A stretch of DNA of 64,000 nt, from positions 372,001 through 436,000 of the forward strand of contig JARGSG010000042.1 of NCBI GenBank assembly GCA_030374805.1, written 5' to 3'. Under the pieces are notes generated by a model. It saw nothing but the letters and a program-made list of their open reading frames with translations. It ran no database searches and had not been told where the DNA came from. The position numbers were made by a program, and so were the translations under genes. Source of the DNA: Gracilaria gracilis (lineage: Eukaryota; Rhodophyta; Florideophyceae; Gracilariales; Gracilariaceae). Shown here in pieces: positions 55,648-64,000 of this stretch (its first letter is position 1; every line of letters starts with the position of its first letter).

Positions 55648-56160
55648 GCATGGACAGCGGTCCGGGGTGGTGTGGCGCTTCATCAGGGCATTAATGAAGC
55701 GCCACACCACCCCGGACCGCTGTCCATGCGCAGTGGCCGATGAAGTTGGACGACACCTCGGACGGCTGTCCACGTGCTGTGGCGGAAAAAGTTGGACGAC
55801 ACCTCGGACGGCTGTCCACGGCAAAAAAAATTAATTTTTCGGACAGCGGTCCGGGGTGGAGTGGCGCTTCATCAGTGCACTGATGAAGCGCCACACCACC
55901 CCGGACCGCTGTCCATGCACCGTGGCCGATGAAGCTGGACTCCAGCCCGGACCACTGTCCACGCGCCATGGCCGATGAAGCTGGACGACTCCCTGGACGG
56001 CTGTTCACGGCAAAACAATAACTTATGCGCATGGACAGTGGCCCAGGGTGGTGTGGCGCTCCACCAGTGCCATGATGAAGTGCCACTCCACCCCGGACCG
56101 CTGTCCACGCGCCGTGGCCGATGAAGCTGGACGACCCCTCGGACCGCTGTCAACCACGGT
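55648..56160. repeat. Tandem array of three long hairpins (~190-bp unit)
   Basis: Three units, with the hairpin word ggacagcgg/ggacagtgg at 55,652, 55,841 and 56,033. Hairpin 1: arms 55,648-55,683 and 55,694-55,729, 36 of 36 paired with a 10-base loop. Hairpin 2: 55,841-55,914, 36 of 37 paired with no loop. Hairpin 3: 56,033-56,106, more degraded. Each is followed by one or two copies of a spacer reading gtggccgatgaagctggacgac and cctcggacggctgtccac. Transcripts would form long double-stranded stems. Placed between two head-to-head transposon copies, it may be a terminal or subterminal structure. Confidence 0.9.
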
Positions 56161-56475
56161 TTTCACTTACGATTGTTCTATGAATATTTAAAGCCCTGCA
56201 TCTTCTCATAATGACGGGAGGACGCAAGGGCGTCAAATCATATGACTGTCGTTCGGTGAGTTTGTTGGAAAGCAATATAAATTGCTCTTCCTAAGCACGG
56301 AGAACAGTTTAGAATAGAAGTAGTTCGCAGCTTGTTGGTCATGTATAAAACAAAACAAATAATACATCAAATCGATCTGGCAGAATATGCGCTATATCAG
56401 AAACTTTACATCCTATCAAATCGAAGAAGGTAGTTCTACCGACTACCTTCTCTAACTTTATATGATGTAGATTTT

Positions 56476-56595
56476 CCTATAGTGCTCAAGGTCGTGGCCG
56501 ATAATGAATACCTCCTTTGCGACAACCACGAGCATTATGTGGTTGTCGGAGAAGAAAAACTCATCACTGGCCACGACATTCTTCTAGTGACTATA
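56476..56595. repeat. Imperfect ~120-bp hairpin
   Basis: gtcgtggcc at 56,491-56,499 pairs with ggccacgac at 56,569-56,577. The inner gcgacaacca/tggttgtcgg and the outer ctatagtg/actatat also pair. The plus strand reads open as YLLCDNHEHYVVVGEEKLIT across the stem; a similar peptide pattern (FFFCFNREDHLVVTGEEEIP) occurs over 57,085-57,145, showing that the two places are diverged copies of one repeat. Confidence 0.55.
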
Positions 56596-56613
56596 TTGGG
56601 GACTATTCTTCTT

Positions 56614-56890
56614 CAGTGATTGAAATATCAGTAATGGCTAAACACGATTATATGAGTTGAACAACTCATTTAATCGTAGTCCACCATCACCGGTAGCTCA
56701 ACCACTTCCGATAGTTCGACATAACGCAGTCTAATCTAGTCGGTCTAATAAATAACCACAGTCCGACAGTGATTGAGCTGGCTGTCAGAGCCAAAGCCGA
56801 TTACATGAGTTGAACAACTCAAATAATCGTACTCGACCATCACGGCCAGCTGAACCGCTTCCGAATGTTCTCAGTAAAGCAAGGATGCAG
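56614..56890 (+). repeat. 153-bp tandem duplication
   Basis: Two diverged units start with cagtgattga at 56,614 and 56,767. Shared core: atgagttgaacaactca..taatcgta, then ccatcac, agct.aacc.cttccga. The core contains the small hairpin gagttg-aa-caactc. Confidence 0.7.
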
Positions 56891-57300
56891 AAGCGGCATG
56901 CACTGTGTCCTGCGACTCTGGCTTGAATACGCTATAGCATGCAAAATAGAAGAGTACGCCAGTTAGTACGATTCACAGAAAACGAACAAGATTGTCGAAC
57001 GTACCTTGTTTGCCACTACGCCCGCGCAACAGAACAAGGACGGATAGAGCACCTCCCTTATACAATTTCCGGCGATGTTTTTTTCTTCTGTTTCAACCGA
57101 GAGGATCACTTGGTTGTGACAGGAGAAGAAGAGATCCCCGGAAACCATAACGGGGAGGTAGAGAGCGTTGGGCTTACCGAGGCAGTTGGCAGGAGAGCGA
57201 AGGTGCCTAAGTACACGCAGCGTCACATTACAAACAAGCGCCAGTCGCGAGGGGGCCGCTGTCCAGGTGGAAATTTTTTTTTTACTTTTTCTCCCACGGC
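56891..57300. other. Spacer between copies A and B
   Basis: Includes the second copy of the 56,476-type repeat (about 57,060-57,150). A 150-codon frame across this stretch (56,939-57,391) is explained by repeats. No gene. Confidence 0.4.
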
Positions 57301-57378
57301 GCATGGAAAGCGGACCGAACTCGAGTGGCACTTCATCGGAGCCGTGATGGAGCGCCACTGCACCACGGACCGCTGTCC
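57301..57378. repeat. Fourth, decayed hairpin unit next to copy B
   Basis: gcatggaaagcggaccg ... tggcacttcatcgg and gtgatggagcgccactg ... cggaccgctgtcc is a mutated version of the 55,648 hairpins. The two copies A and B are thus both bordered by this hairpin family on the side where gene 1 starts. Confidence 0.65.
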
Positions 57379-57746
57379 GGAGAGCCGTTAGTTATAACGT
57401 CGCCTATACTTTCATATCTAGGAATAACCGCACCCCCCTCCCATCCCTGGCTTCTCTTATAACTGTTCGTCACCGCATAAGCCCCGCAAACGTCGCCCAA
57501 TTCCCTTCTGCTCCTCTACTTTAGAGTTCTGGTACCGTTTTGGCGTCTGAACTCCTCCTCCACATCGCTAATTCTGCAGCCGTCTGCCGTCTGCTCCCGT
57601 CTACCATCCGCACTCATCTCTCGTTTGCTGCTGTCTCTCGTGAGCTTCCGTCCGTTCGCCCTCGCCTTCCGCTGCCGACGTCAATCATCTGTTTTCTCAC
57701 GATCGCTCCCGTTCTCCTTCCGTATTCATAATACAGCCCCCTGTTA

Positions 57747-60700
57747 TTGTTTAAAGTGGATGCCGCAACCACATCCAGGACCAAGTCACCGTCACCGGCA
57801 CCTCCGACATCCGACATGAAGGTTGGAAAAATGTTCGGTTCTAGGGATGAACCTCTCACCGCGTGTCTCGCCATCCGTGATCACTATGCGCCGACGATGC
57901 GACAGGAAGACGAACCTAGGAAAGTGAGACACAGCAAATTCGTTCAATATATCATCAAGAATCGCACTGTCCTAGACGTTGCCAAGAAGTACTTCTCTAT
58001 CCTTCTCGGACCCACTCACCCATCATACAGCGACGATGAGCTCGAGGCTGTGTGCGGGAAGGGTTGGTACCGTCAGCTGTATCTGTCGACGAAGTTGCTT
58101 GACATCATTGACGGAGACAGAGACAGGCGCGTCAGGGATTTTTAGAATGCTTATACCAGAGTAAAAATTAAAGGAATACGGAAGAATGTGGCGTTAACCG
58201 AATTCTTCAAGTCCATGAGTATAGCTCCCCAGCGTGTGGGCCGGATAGTTCCCCCTTTCGGTACGAATATCGCTACACATCTCTAGAGACTTGTCTTCCT
58301 TTCCCTTATTCAAAACTTATCTATGTAAAAGCGCCTTCGGGGCCATAAGAGGCGTAAGGGGGAGAAGGGATACTCCACCCTATTTGGGAATGTGTAAATA
58401 TTGAAGAATCTCCAAGCTTAGCGTGTTGGTTTCGGCGTGCAGCTGGTAACAAAGGCCTGGGATTGTTTCTCCCAATTTCTGGGATTCCCTAGCGCTGAGG
58501 TCATGGTCCTCCCTTTCCTACTGCTCGTGTACGATGACATGCAGTTTAAACCCATTGAAACGCATTCTGAGGGGTTCCTGCACAAGGACAACGACCATCG
58601 CTTGCTACCGAGCAACACGCAAACTCTTCGAGAAGACGAGGTCCAACCGTGGGCATGGAATCTTCCGGAGGACATTGATGTGGCCCTCCGAACGCTTGCA
58701 AAGAAGTTCATTTCTGATCTGAACAAAGTTGTTGTGAACGAGCAGTTGTACACAATATCAGAACCTGGACGATGGGCCGTTCTAAAGACGTTTCACAGGG
58801 TCCCTTCAAGAGCGTTTGCTCAGGGATTTGATTGTTTCTCTAACTCGCTTATGTCCTCCATCTTGGAGACAATAAGCCCTTTGAAAATCAGAGAAACACT
58901 CAGGGTCCCTGATATACCTCTCACGCCGATATCGAAACCGGAGCCTGCCATCGAAATTCATGACGATGACGATGAGCAGTTGGAAAGGGGGAATCCTTCG
59001 GAGGGGAAACAAGGAGGGGATGGAGATGGCGGAAGTGGAATGGATGTAGTGGGTGAGAGTGGGAATGAAGATGTTGGTGAACAGTCGTCCGACGCTGACA
59101 TACAGCGTCCTCCTGCCATTTCCTGGTCGGACGATAAAATGATATTCCAACGTTGTGAACTAGAGATGGAAAAATACTTTCGAATGTATAATTGCGGGTT
59201 CGAGGATATGGTGGAAACCGACGAGACTCTGCGAAACAACGGAATCTCTCCATTGGGAAAAGTTCAACTGGTTCCTATAGACCCACCATACAACATAAGA
59301 GCCGATAAAAACCGGGAGAACAGTTGGTACGATATGCTGAGCTCTGAGCATATGAAGAAGGCGGCCAAGCTTATGTCAAGGCTGCTACGTCCGGGGGGTC
59401 ATTTCGTTATCTTCTGTGCATTAGAACAGGTGAACCAGTAGACGAGGGTGCTTTCCCTTATTGGAGCAAAGGACGAGCAAGGGGTTCCGAGGCGATCGTT
59501 TGTTGTGGACCATGTCCCAATTCATTTTATACGGTCTCAAGGCCACCCCATGTGAAACCCGGGACGCAGGTCCTGCTCCTTGTTCCCTGCCATGGAGTAT
59601 GCAATACATGGTGTTCGAAGTGGCCTCTCTTATGCACATCAGCATGTGATGGTGAACTATGAGAACTTCAACTACGTGCAGTCGAGGTATCCAGGGTACC
59701 ACAGTGTTATTGACCAGGTACCGCCCATTTCTAATGGGGAAACTCTTCAATGGAAAAGAAAGAAGGAGGGTGGGGGCTACATGCTGCAAAAGGTGAGGTC
59801 GGAACAAAAACCTCGCGCGTTGTTGAAGGAGCTGATCAGAAGATTTTCGCAGCCAGGTGATACAGTGGTGGACTTGTTCGCGGGAACTTTTTCGACTGCC
59901 ATGGCATGCATGGAGTTACAACGTCATCGGAAGTTTATTGGTTGTGAGCTGCACCCTGACTGTTTTGCGCATGCTAGGCACGCGACAACTGTTCAGTTCA
60001 GTTCAGCGCGATGTGTATGCGCGATAATGAGACGGACATTCAAATTACGCAGGAGGTCCAAAACTCTGTGAATCGCGTGATGGACTTATTTCCCAGGTGG
60101 AACCCTCGTCCTTCACGATCATGGAAGGCTCCATACGGCTTCCCACAGTATAAAAAGTTCCCATCATATATTGTAGATTTCCTGGCATCGATGTGGCAGG
60201 AGGAGGCCATGGCCATGATCGTCAGGCGCAAATCGCTGCATGAGTGGCCGAAAACGTTGCAAGGGAAGATGGGTCTCCTGGATTGGAACGCGATGTTGGC
60301 ACTGGAGACTATGTGTGGTTGTCGCATTGAGAAATCGTCGATTTGTCACCATGACGCAGGAGTGGAAGTGTTTACCACGCGCCGTTCCATGAAAAAGGAA
60401 GAGATATGTTTCTTTTACGGAACTCTAGTGTACCATGACTTAACGAAGAGGAAGGAGGCACACAAGAATTATGGGGAAGGGTTGTTGGAAGCCACCGCCG
60501 CACGTTTTTGAACTTATGCGATGGAGGTTAGCCTGCGAGGCGAGGTATTCCGGAAACTCCCGAAAAGGAGACGAGAAGTACCTACAATCCCTATATGGAT
60601 TGTCCCCGCTCCATTTTCGTTGGGTGGAACAATTAACGACCCAAAATATATGGAAGGGGATAAAGATAGGGATGCAGTGGCGGATGGCTTGAAGCAGCGA

Positions 60701-60882
60701 CGGACTGCCAATATGGCGGTGAGTCGAACCCCAGGACTGGGCGAACTCCACTTCAATTAAGAGAATACCGAATTCTTGCCGTCCGGGCACTTCGGGTTAT
60801 AGAAGTGGGAGAAGAGTTGTTTGCAGATTATGGAATGGAGTACACATGGGACACGTCTTCGAATCCTATACTAATAGACTAG
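57747..60882 (+). pseudogene. Gene 1 of copy B: N4/N6 DNA methyltransferase plus SET domain
   Basis: A long frame with lesions. A first block (57,747-58,145) has RKVRHSKFVQYIIKNRTVLD then VAKKYFSILLG. A second block starts WDCFSQFLGF at about 58,455, perhaps after an intron ending at 58,441. An acidic linker (about 58,960-59,100) precedes methyltransferase motif IV, LVPIDPPYNI (59,268-59,300), and LLRPGGHFVIFC. Downstream are SCSLFPAMEYAIHG, the Lys/Glu-rich EQKPRALLKELIRRFSQPGD and motif I, VVDLFAGTFSTAMACMEL (about 59,862-59,915). Motif IV before I is the beta-class order of amino-methyltransferases acting on N6-adenine or N4-cytosine. After a frameshift near 59,995 a SET domain follows: GVEVFTTRRSMKKEEICFFYG (about 60,360-60,420) and EVGEELFADYGMEYTWD (about 60,812-60,862). 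Stops include TAG 58,143, TAG 59,439 and TGA 59,547. The ParB-like half seen in copy A is missing here. Confidence 0.75.
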
Positions 60883-61326
60883 AGCTCAATTGATTTATGA
60901 CTTATAGAACCGAAAGATGTACCGTAGTATGTGTAAAATCCAATTGTGTACATTTTATTACGCTTTTTCTCTAACTCCCGTGTTCGACAGAGGAGGACGA
61001 GAACTCCCCCAGGTGAGTGGGTGTCGTCACTTTTATCATCCAGTGACGTGAACAAAATGGGGATAGGATTCGGGGGAGTGGGTTGACGTTCAAGTACATA
61101 GAATAGAAGATACGGAGTACATGTGATATCATGTGAAAGTGTAACAGTTTTTGGCAGTGAAGTTTCGTACAGGAAGAGAAATTTCCGTGCCAATTTTCGG
61201 AAAGTGATTCCGAAAAGTACTAAAACGGTGTGATATTTCTACCACACGTCGAGTGGAGGTGTGCGTTTCACGGGGGACCTGCGATCACTTCTAGTGGCGA
61301 ACACCTCGAGCGGCGACCGATTCCAT
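60883..61326. promoter_or_regulatory. Spacer between gene 1 and gene 2, copy B
   Basis: AT-rich up to 61,250, GC-richer after; the gene 2 frame is open from 61,261. No element ends or RNA genes seen; likely holds the gene 2 promoter. Confidence 0.35.
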
Positions 61327-64000
61327 ATGGGGAAACGTAAAACGAGAAGTGCGAATGCGAATGCGAATGCGGAGGATGTAAGCGGGCGCGCGTCAAAAGG
61401 GCAAACGCGTGCAGAGGTGGTAGTTCGGGGTCCCGAGAATGGCTTGGGTAGTACTACGCGTGCGCCTCGAAGCGGCAATGTGGAAAATGGCGAGGGCGGT
61501 ATTGGGCGTAGTTCGCGCGCTCCTCGAAGCGGATTATGTGGGAAAGGTAGGAAGAACACGGAGAGACGTGATCGAGGCCGACCTTTGGATCGAACCGAGT
61601 GAATGGAGCGAACCGAGCGAACCGAGCGAACCGAGCGCACCGAGCAAACGGAGCGAACTGAGCGAACCTTAAGGGTTTTGGTAACACAAGCTACTCCGCT
61701 TCCATATGAGATGGGAAATGGAGGAGGGGAAAGCATGGGAGGGATGGAAGGAAGGCAGGGGGGTGATGCGCGGGGCCGTAGGGATAGAGATGGGCGGCGA
61801 AAAGGCGATGACTCCACGCAAGTTGTAGAAGAATTCGAGTGTGGAGATGCCATAGAGAAGGGGAGGGAGTGTCGAGGTGGGGAGGAGAAAAGGACGTTAG
61901 AAAGAAGTACTAGTGGGATGGTTAGCCGTGGTATTCGAAAGAAGGAGGGAGAGGGAGTGGCTGGAGTTGGCGTTTGGGAGGGTAGGGGTCGCGAAAGAGA
62001 AGTAGGAGGAGGCGTTCAGGAGGCGAGGAACGAGGGCATGGAGGTTGTGGTTGGTGTTGGGAGGAATCGAATGGTGGGCAGAGTAAGAACTGGTAGACCG
62101 CGAAATACTGCGATGCGGGAGGAAGAGGAAGTGGAGGGTATGAGGCGTATGAGGGAGCATGGAAACGCAGAGGACAGTGGGAGGCGAATTGGGCGTGTGG
62201 GAGATGGAATGGGGAGCCACGCCCATGTGGAGAGGATGGAAAGGCTCCGAGACAGTTTGCCCGGGAGAATTGTAAGACGTAGCAGTGGTGGATCAGTGAT
62301 TGAAAATGTGACAGACAATATACCAGTGAATGGGACGGTATTCGAAGGAGAATATGTCGTTGTCCGAAACAGGCTTAGAACTGGAGGGAACTTGGTGGAA
62401 ACCGCGGTACGGACGTTTGAAGGAATACGTGTAAGGCATAATGCCGTTCGGATTGAGGACGATGTGCATGAAGCAGGATTCGACGATTCTGGGGATCGTG
62501 GAGAGAGGAACGGAGCAAGGGAAATGAGAACTACAGGAATAGCAGAAGGAGATGAAGAGAACTTACGCGTGTTGTCAAGGTCTGCACTGGTTGAGAGGGT
62601 GAATTCGTTGAAAGAGAAGCTGGGAAATATGAAGGAGGATCACTATACCATGATGGTGAGTTTGAAGCTCACGCAGAAGGAATTGGAACGGGTGAGGGAG
62701 GAGCTGGAGCAGCAAAATGTGTTGATTGAAAGTTTAAGGGAGGCTGTGAAGGGTAGGAAGCAAAGAGGGTGTGGGACGGAAGTGAAGGGGCGTCGAAAGC
62801 ACGATATAGAGGTGCCAGAATGTTTTTACGGATTTGCAAGGGCTGTATATGATAATATTCTTCACTATATGAAGTTGGAGGCGTCAGAACTCTGTTTTCA
62901 CACGGAGAGCGTTGGTAGGAGCTGGAAGAACAAAAGTGAGTCGGTGGGAGAAAGTAGGGAGGGCAGCATCTTTGTGGTCGGGGAGAAGGAGATGGTATCT
63001 CGGTGCCCGTATCAAGTGGCATATTAGATGAGGGCTTATACGCCATCAACGGAGGGAGGAAGTGATGTGCTGTTGAAGTATGTGGTGGAGACGGAAATAA
63101 TGGGAGATACTTGGGAGACGATACAAGAAGCGGGAAGGAAACAGGAGTGTGTGGATAATGTGAGTGCGGACAAGTGTCTGCGGCCGCTGATGAAGCAGAC
63201 ATTGAGCGATGTGATTGGGGTGCGGAAGCGGGCGGCTCGCGACAAGTTATTCTCCATCCTTGGATATGATTTGAATGTGAAACGGGCAAAACCTACTGAG
63301 GGGACTGAGGTATGGGAAGAGCTAAAGCAGCAGATGGGGGAGGCGTGCGAGAAGCTGAAGGGAAGGGAGGAGGGCGGGAGGTATAAGTTGTGCGCGTGGA
63401 GAACGAGCCGGTTCGAAGACCTTGCATATTTCAGGTCTCGTGCGGTTGGGCCACCATGAGAGGTTGATCATGAAGATATGTACTTCAAGAATGGGATGGC
63501 GGTGGCAGTGTTGGAGGAGTATATGGGATACGCAGTGGAGTGGCAAAGTAACGGTGAACGGCAGTACATGGATGGGACAGTGATGCACCTTGCGAGACTT
63601 GACGCCTGGATTGCCTGTGTGGTGAAAACTATAAGCGAGGTGTGGCACGTGGAGGGCAAAGACGGCTTTTGTTCTCTACTTTGTATGGGAAGTATCTACC
63701 TAGGGCTGTTGAGGGAGTACTGGGGGTAGCCTGGCAATCGCTACAGAAGGAGCATGCCGAGGAGTTTGAGAACGATGGTTTTGTGGATGGAGATCCGAGG
63801 TGTGTGTCGGGAAACTCTGGGAGAACTGCGACAGTTGAAATGTGGGTATCATCGAGAGAGAAGATATACCTAGCTGTGAGAGAGGACTATTTTATGGCAA
63901 AACTAACACGGTGACTAGGTGCAGTTCTTGATTGTTATATAGCGGCCTGTCGACCGGAGGACGCGAGTTTTGGGCGGTTGGTGGCACACCGGGCGGAACG
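61327..64000 (+). pseudogene. Gene 2 of copy B: coiled-coil protein of unknown function, runs off the window
   Basis: Begins MGKRKTRSANANANAEDVSG. The N-terminal 400 residues are charged, Gly/Arg/Glu-rich and repetitive, including an (ERT)n stretch. A predicted coiled coil follows (LRVLSRSALVERVNSLKEKL, then LTQKELERVREELEQQNVLI, about 62,565-62,735). The conserved C-terminal domain matches copy A: SILGYDLNVKRAKPTEGTE, CAWRTSRFEDLAYF, YFKNGMAVAVLEEYMGYA, MHLARLDAWIACVVKTI, LFSTLYGKYLPRAVEGVL and GAVLDCYIAACRPEDASF, continuing to the last base. Lesions: TGA 61,600, TAG 63,025, TGA 63,457, a frameshift near 63,650 and TGA 63,912. By analogy with copy A, a transposase on the minus strand should lie just beyond 64,000. 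The role is unknown. Confidence 0.7.
61598..61672 (+). repeat. (gagcgaacc)n microsatellite within gene 2
   Basis: Eight or so 9-bp units encoding Glu-Arg-Thr repeats; one unit has mutated to gag-tga, creating the stop at 61,600. Confidence 0.85.

Noticed and set aside
55555..56160. Open frames of 68-131 codons across the hairpin array
   Set aside because: They arise from the palindromic repeats, appear on both strands and have no independent coding signal.
55648..56160. CRISPR-like array
   Set aside because: Regular repeats, but the units are long inverted repeats with similar spacers, in a eukaryotic transposon setting and without cas genes.
57747..60882. Bacterial contamination as the source of the methyltransferase
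   Set aside because: It is fused to a SET domain, sits beside gene 2 and matches the layout of copy A next to a eukaryotic-type transposase, within continuous eukaryotic sequence.

Overview
The window looks like nuclear DNA of an intron-poor eukaryote whose genome is crowded with transposons. Host genes show few, short introns (an 80-bp and a 111-bp intron, both GTAAG...CAG). The host proteins are eukaryotic (VPS36 of ESCRT-II, CNOT11 of CCR4-NOT, a C2H2 zinc-finger protein, a nuclear tRNA-Thr). A multicellular red alga of the Chondrus/Gracilaria kind is my best guess from style alone; no single sequence proves it.

Layout. 1-6,245: a divergent pair of host genes, an AlkD/HEAT-type DNA alkylation repair protein (-) and an alkenal/quinone reductase of the MDR family (+). 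6,246-12,874: a Ty1/copia element (-) with 94-bp LTRs, a Drosophila-copia-like half-tRNA primer site and a 5-bp target duplication; a pogo-like DNA transposon sits inside its RNase H coding region. 14,366-16,309: a second pogo/Tc5-like transposon. 17,982-21,779: a decayed Ty3/gypsy pol with a solo LTR inserted in its reverse transcriptase. 22,292-37,351: a chromodomain-type Ty3/gypsy element whose 3' LTR is split by about 7.3 kb of foreign DNA. That insert carries a lipase pseudogene, the CNOT11 gene and an open hAT transposase. 41,736-44,202: a host gene cluster (zinc-finger gene, tRNA-Thr, a small membrane protein, VPS36). 46,658-49,440: a gag-only gypsy remnant.

50,100-64,000 holds two copies, arranged head to head, of an unusual large DNA transposon. 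The left copy (A) has a Plavaka/CACTA-like transposase (+). Convergent to it on the minus strand are the C-terminus of a conserved protein of unknown function (gene 2) and, next to that, a gene ending in a ParB-like domain (gene 1). The right copy (B) has gene 1 continuing as a beta-class N4/N6-adenine/cytosine-type DNA methyltransferase plus a SET domain, followed by gene 2. Taken together the parent element seems to carry transposase, a ParB-like/DNA-methyltransferase/SET protein and gene 2, that is, a mobile element with its own DNA- and protein-methylating chromatin module. Both copies are damaged by stops and frameshifts. Between the copies lies a tandem array of near-perfect 74-80 bp hairpins with about 190-bp period.

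The window is therefore mostly nested mobile DNA with four to six host genes embedded in it. The most notable points are the ParB-like/methyltransferase/SET transposon, the hairpin array, and CNOT11 lying inside a retrotransposon LTR.
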